This document shows, piece after piece, positions 60,057 through 61,385 of a stretch of DNA of 61,385 bases. Made by a program: the position numbers and the translations under genes. Source of the DNA: Ulvibacterium sp. (GTDB lineage: Bacteria; Bacteroidota; Bacteroidia; Flavobacteriales; Flavobacteriaceae). Under the pieces are notes generated by a model, which searched no databases, was not told where the DNA came from, and saw nothing but the letters and a program-made list of their open reading frames with translations. Position 1 is the stretch's first letter. Every line of letters starts with the position of its first letter. The stretch is from contig NZ_JANQOO010000023.1 of NCBI RefSeq assembly GCF_028285715.1, positions 1 to 61,385 of the forward strand. Direction: 5' to 3'.

Positions 60057-61385
60057 TTATCGTAGTTTATTGATCATAAAACTAGATTCATTGGTACCGC
60101 TAAAATTAACCGTGCCGGAATTCGCTTCCCTATACGTAATAATGGATATTACATCATTGACATTCAGTTGTAAAATTTCGTTCAGATGAATACTGGAATG
60201 ATCATGACCGCTGGCCCATCGGATATATCCTGAAGCGGCTATGGCACCAACCGGCGTTCCGTTTACGGCAATACGGGCATTGACATTGGTCCTTTGCCTG
60301 TTGTTTCCCGAGTTAATACCGACCAAAGATAAATTCGCCCGTATATCATATCGCCCAGATTCCTTTACAATTAGTGTATTTCCACTTACTTGGTACAGAT
60401 TGGTTCCATCATCTACATAGTCCTGAGTTCCAAAAATTGGAGCTACTGTATTGTTTACATTTAAATTGGTACTTGTATTGGAATTGGTCCAACGGCCTCC
60501 TAAATTGATTTTGAGATATGCACCACCATCCGTACCGCTTACAATGGAATTGTTAGCATCCGCTGAAGTTATTCCAATGGTGATATTGTTTCCGCCGGTA
60601 ATGGAAATATCACCGGGAGTGCCGTCTGTACTTAAGGTCTGATCGTCAGAGGCCGGGTCCCCCGGATCCCCCTTGTCACCTTTCTCTCCCTGATCTCCTT
60701 TGTCCCCTTTTTCTCCTTGGATTCCTTGGTCCCCTTGGTCGCCTTTATCTCCTTTCTCGCCCTGGATACCCTGTAAACCTTGATCTCCCTGATCGCCTTT
60801 ATCACCCTTTTCACCTTGGATACCTTGTAAACCTTGGTCCCCCTGGTCTCCTTTATCACCTTTCTCGCCTTGGATTCCTTGGTCTCCCTGGTCTCCCTTG
60901 TCACCTTTTTCACCTTGGATCCCTTGGTCCCCTTGGTCGCCTTTGTCACCTTTCTCGCCCTGGATGCCCTGTAAACCTTGGTCGCCCTGGTCGCCTTTAT
61001 CACCTTTTTCGCCTTGGATCCCTTGGTCCCCTTGATCTCCTTTATCACCTTTTTCACCTTGGATGCCTTGATCTCCCTGGTCTCCTTTGTCACCTTTCTC
61101 GCCCTGGATTCCCTGTAAACCTTGGTCGCCCTGGTCTCCTTTGTCACCTTTCTCTCCTTGGATACCCTGTATACCTTGGTCTCCCTGGTCGCCTTTGTCA
61201 CCCTTTACACCTTGGATGCCCTGTATGCCTTGGTCCCCCTGGTCTCCTTTGTCACCTTTCTCACCTTGGATACCCTGTAAACCTTGGTCGCCCTGATCTC
61301 CTTTATCACCTTTTTCGCCCTGGATACCCTGTACGCCCTGGTCTCCCTGGTCTCCTTTGTCACCTTTTTCGCCTTGGATGCCCTG
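60057..61385 (-). CDS. Collagen-like repeat protein with a C-terminal beta-sandwich head (N-terminus beyond the window)
   Basis: The reverse frame ending at the stop at 60057 stays open to the window edge: 442 residues without the N-terminus. Residues from the edge to about 244 are some 81 Gly-X-Y triplets of the type GDKGDQGDQG, GLQ/GIQ and GEK, in 15- and 18-residue units. After GDPGDPASDDQ comes a non-repeat head of about 198 residues: LSTDGTPGDISITGG, VAPIFGTQDYVDDG, a C1q/TNF-like YDIRANLSLVGIN, and a final TNESSFMINKLR. It probably trimerises as a stalk and head, is exported, and is in one unit with the T9SS type-B gene. Its start and signal peptide are not visible. Confidence 0.88.
   Translation of the reverse strand, partial: QGIQGEKGDKGDQGDQGVQGIQGEKGDKGDQGDQGLQGIQGEKGDKGDQGDQGIQGIQGVKGDKGDQGDQGIQGIQGEKGDKGDQGDQGLQGIQGEKGDKGDQGDQGIQGEKGDKGDQGDQGIQGEKGDKGDQGDQGLQGIQGEKGDKGDQGDQGIQGEKGDKGDQGDQGIQGEKGDKGDQGDQGLQGIQGEKGDKGDQGDQGLQGIQGEKGDKGDQGDQGIQGEKGDKGDQGEKGDKGDPGDPASDDQTLSTDGTPGDISITGGNNITIGITSADANNSIVSGTDGGAYLKINLGGRWTNSNTSTNLNVNNTVAPIFGTQDYVDDGTNLYQVSGNTLIVKESGRYDIRANLSLVGINSGNNRQRTNVNARIAVNGTPVGAIAASGYIRWASGHDHSSIHLNEILQLNVNDVISIITYREANSGTVNFSGTNESSFMINKLR
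60654..61385 (-). repeat. Tandem 45/54-bp repeats encoding Gly-X-Y triplets
   Basis: At least 12 imperfect units encode GEKGDKGDQGDQG with one or two G(I/L/V)Q triplets between them, hence periods of 45 or 54 bp. Synonymous changes (for example GAC/GAT, AAA/AAG, CAG/CAA) vary between units, so the repeats are old or under codon drift. It continues past the window. Confidence 0.85.

Noticed and set aside
60632-61201. A 189-residue Lys/Arg/Thr-rich reading frame on the reverse strand
   Set aside because: It is another frame of the collagen-coding repeats. The frame ending at 60057 encodes clean Gly-X-Y triplets and continues without interruption into a globular domain.
60654-61385. CRISPR-like regular repeats
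   Set aside because: The repeats are contiguous, have a triplet reading frame and encode Gly-X-Y. There are no unique spacers.

Overview
The window comes from a member of the Bacteroidota, almost certainly a flavobacterium (Flavobacteriaceae; genus not resolvable from this sequence). The evidence is type IX secretion parts (PorT, the DUF5103 Plug protein, a type-B sorting domain), TamL next to a SpoU methylase, a sodium-pumping NQR complex, a YpdA-type reductase, an AccD without its zinc ribbon, and several intergenic TAnnTTTG boxes of the Bacteroidota sigma-ABfr type. Most of it is stable core genome. No rRNA, tRNA, CRISPR array or transposase was seen.

Layout. 1-1093: an accessory edge with a start-only lipoprotein fragment, a one-gene unit with integron-cassette architecture (attC-like hairpin), and a perfect palindrome. 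1.1-10.8 kb: a flavodoxin-like reductase and a Rieske-TPP enzyme fusion; a leftward run (surface propeller/cytochrome c lipoprotein, rpe, ypdA, an unknown gene); a divergent Tat-exported sugar isomerase-like protein; and a GNAT acetyltransferase. 10.9-17.9 kb: housekeeping genes rpsO, pnp, rpoD, fbaA and accD plus one lipoprotein. 17.9-27.8 kb: envelope biogenesis, with tamL followed by two large paralogous surface proteins, then menG/ubiE with porT. 28.0-35.1 kb: trkA-trkH, a small AraC/DoxX-like/monooxygenase-like cluster, a fatty-acid desaturase with an aminotransferase, and rsmG. 35.1-41.1 kb: a lipoprotein, DinB and the leftward Plug-DUF3667-apaG-pruA unit. 41.2-48.8 kb: nqrABCDEF, a small conserved-looking gene and apbE, which encodes the flavin transferase that matures NqrB/NqrC. 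48.9-56.6 kb: a membrane AraC regulator, a TlpA-like lipoprotein, the gpmI-map-GxxExxY-methyltransferase run, an Ada-like repair protein, a periplasmic ankyrin protein and a 55-residue membrane protein. 56.8-61.4 kb: M48 and M15 peptidases, a GNAT, then a type-B T9SS cargo protein preceded by a collagen-like protein that runs off the window.

How the parts fit. Energy and ion handling (Nqr, ApbE, Trk, menaquinone methylation) and envelope/secretion functions (TamL, PorT, Plug, T9SS cargo, DUF3667) dominate. The least explained parts are the cassette-like unit at the left edge, the Rieske-TPP fusion with its flavoprotein neighbour, the duplicated macroglobulin/plug-like proteins behind tamL, the repeat-bracketed GxxExxY gene, and the collagen-like/T9SS pair at the right edge.
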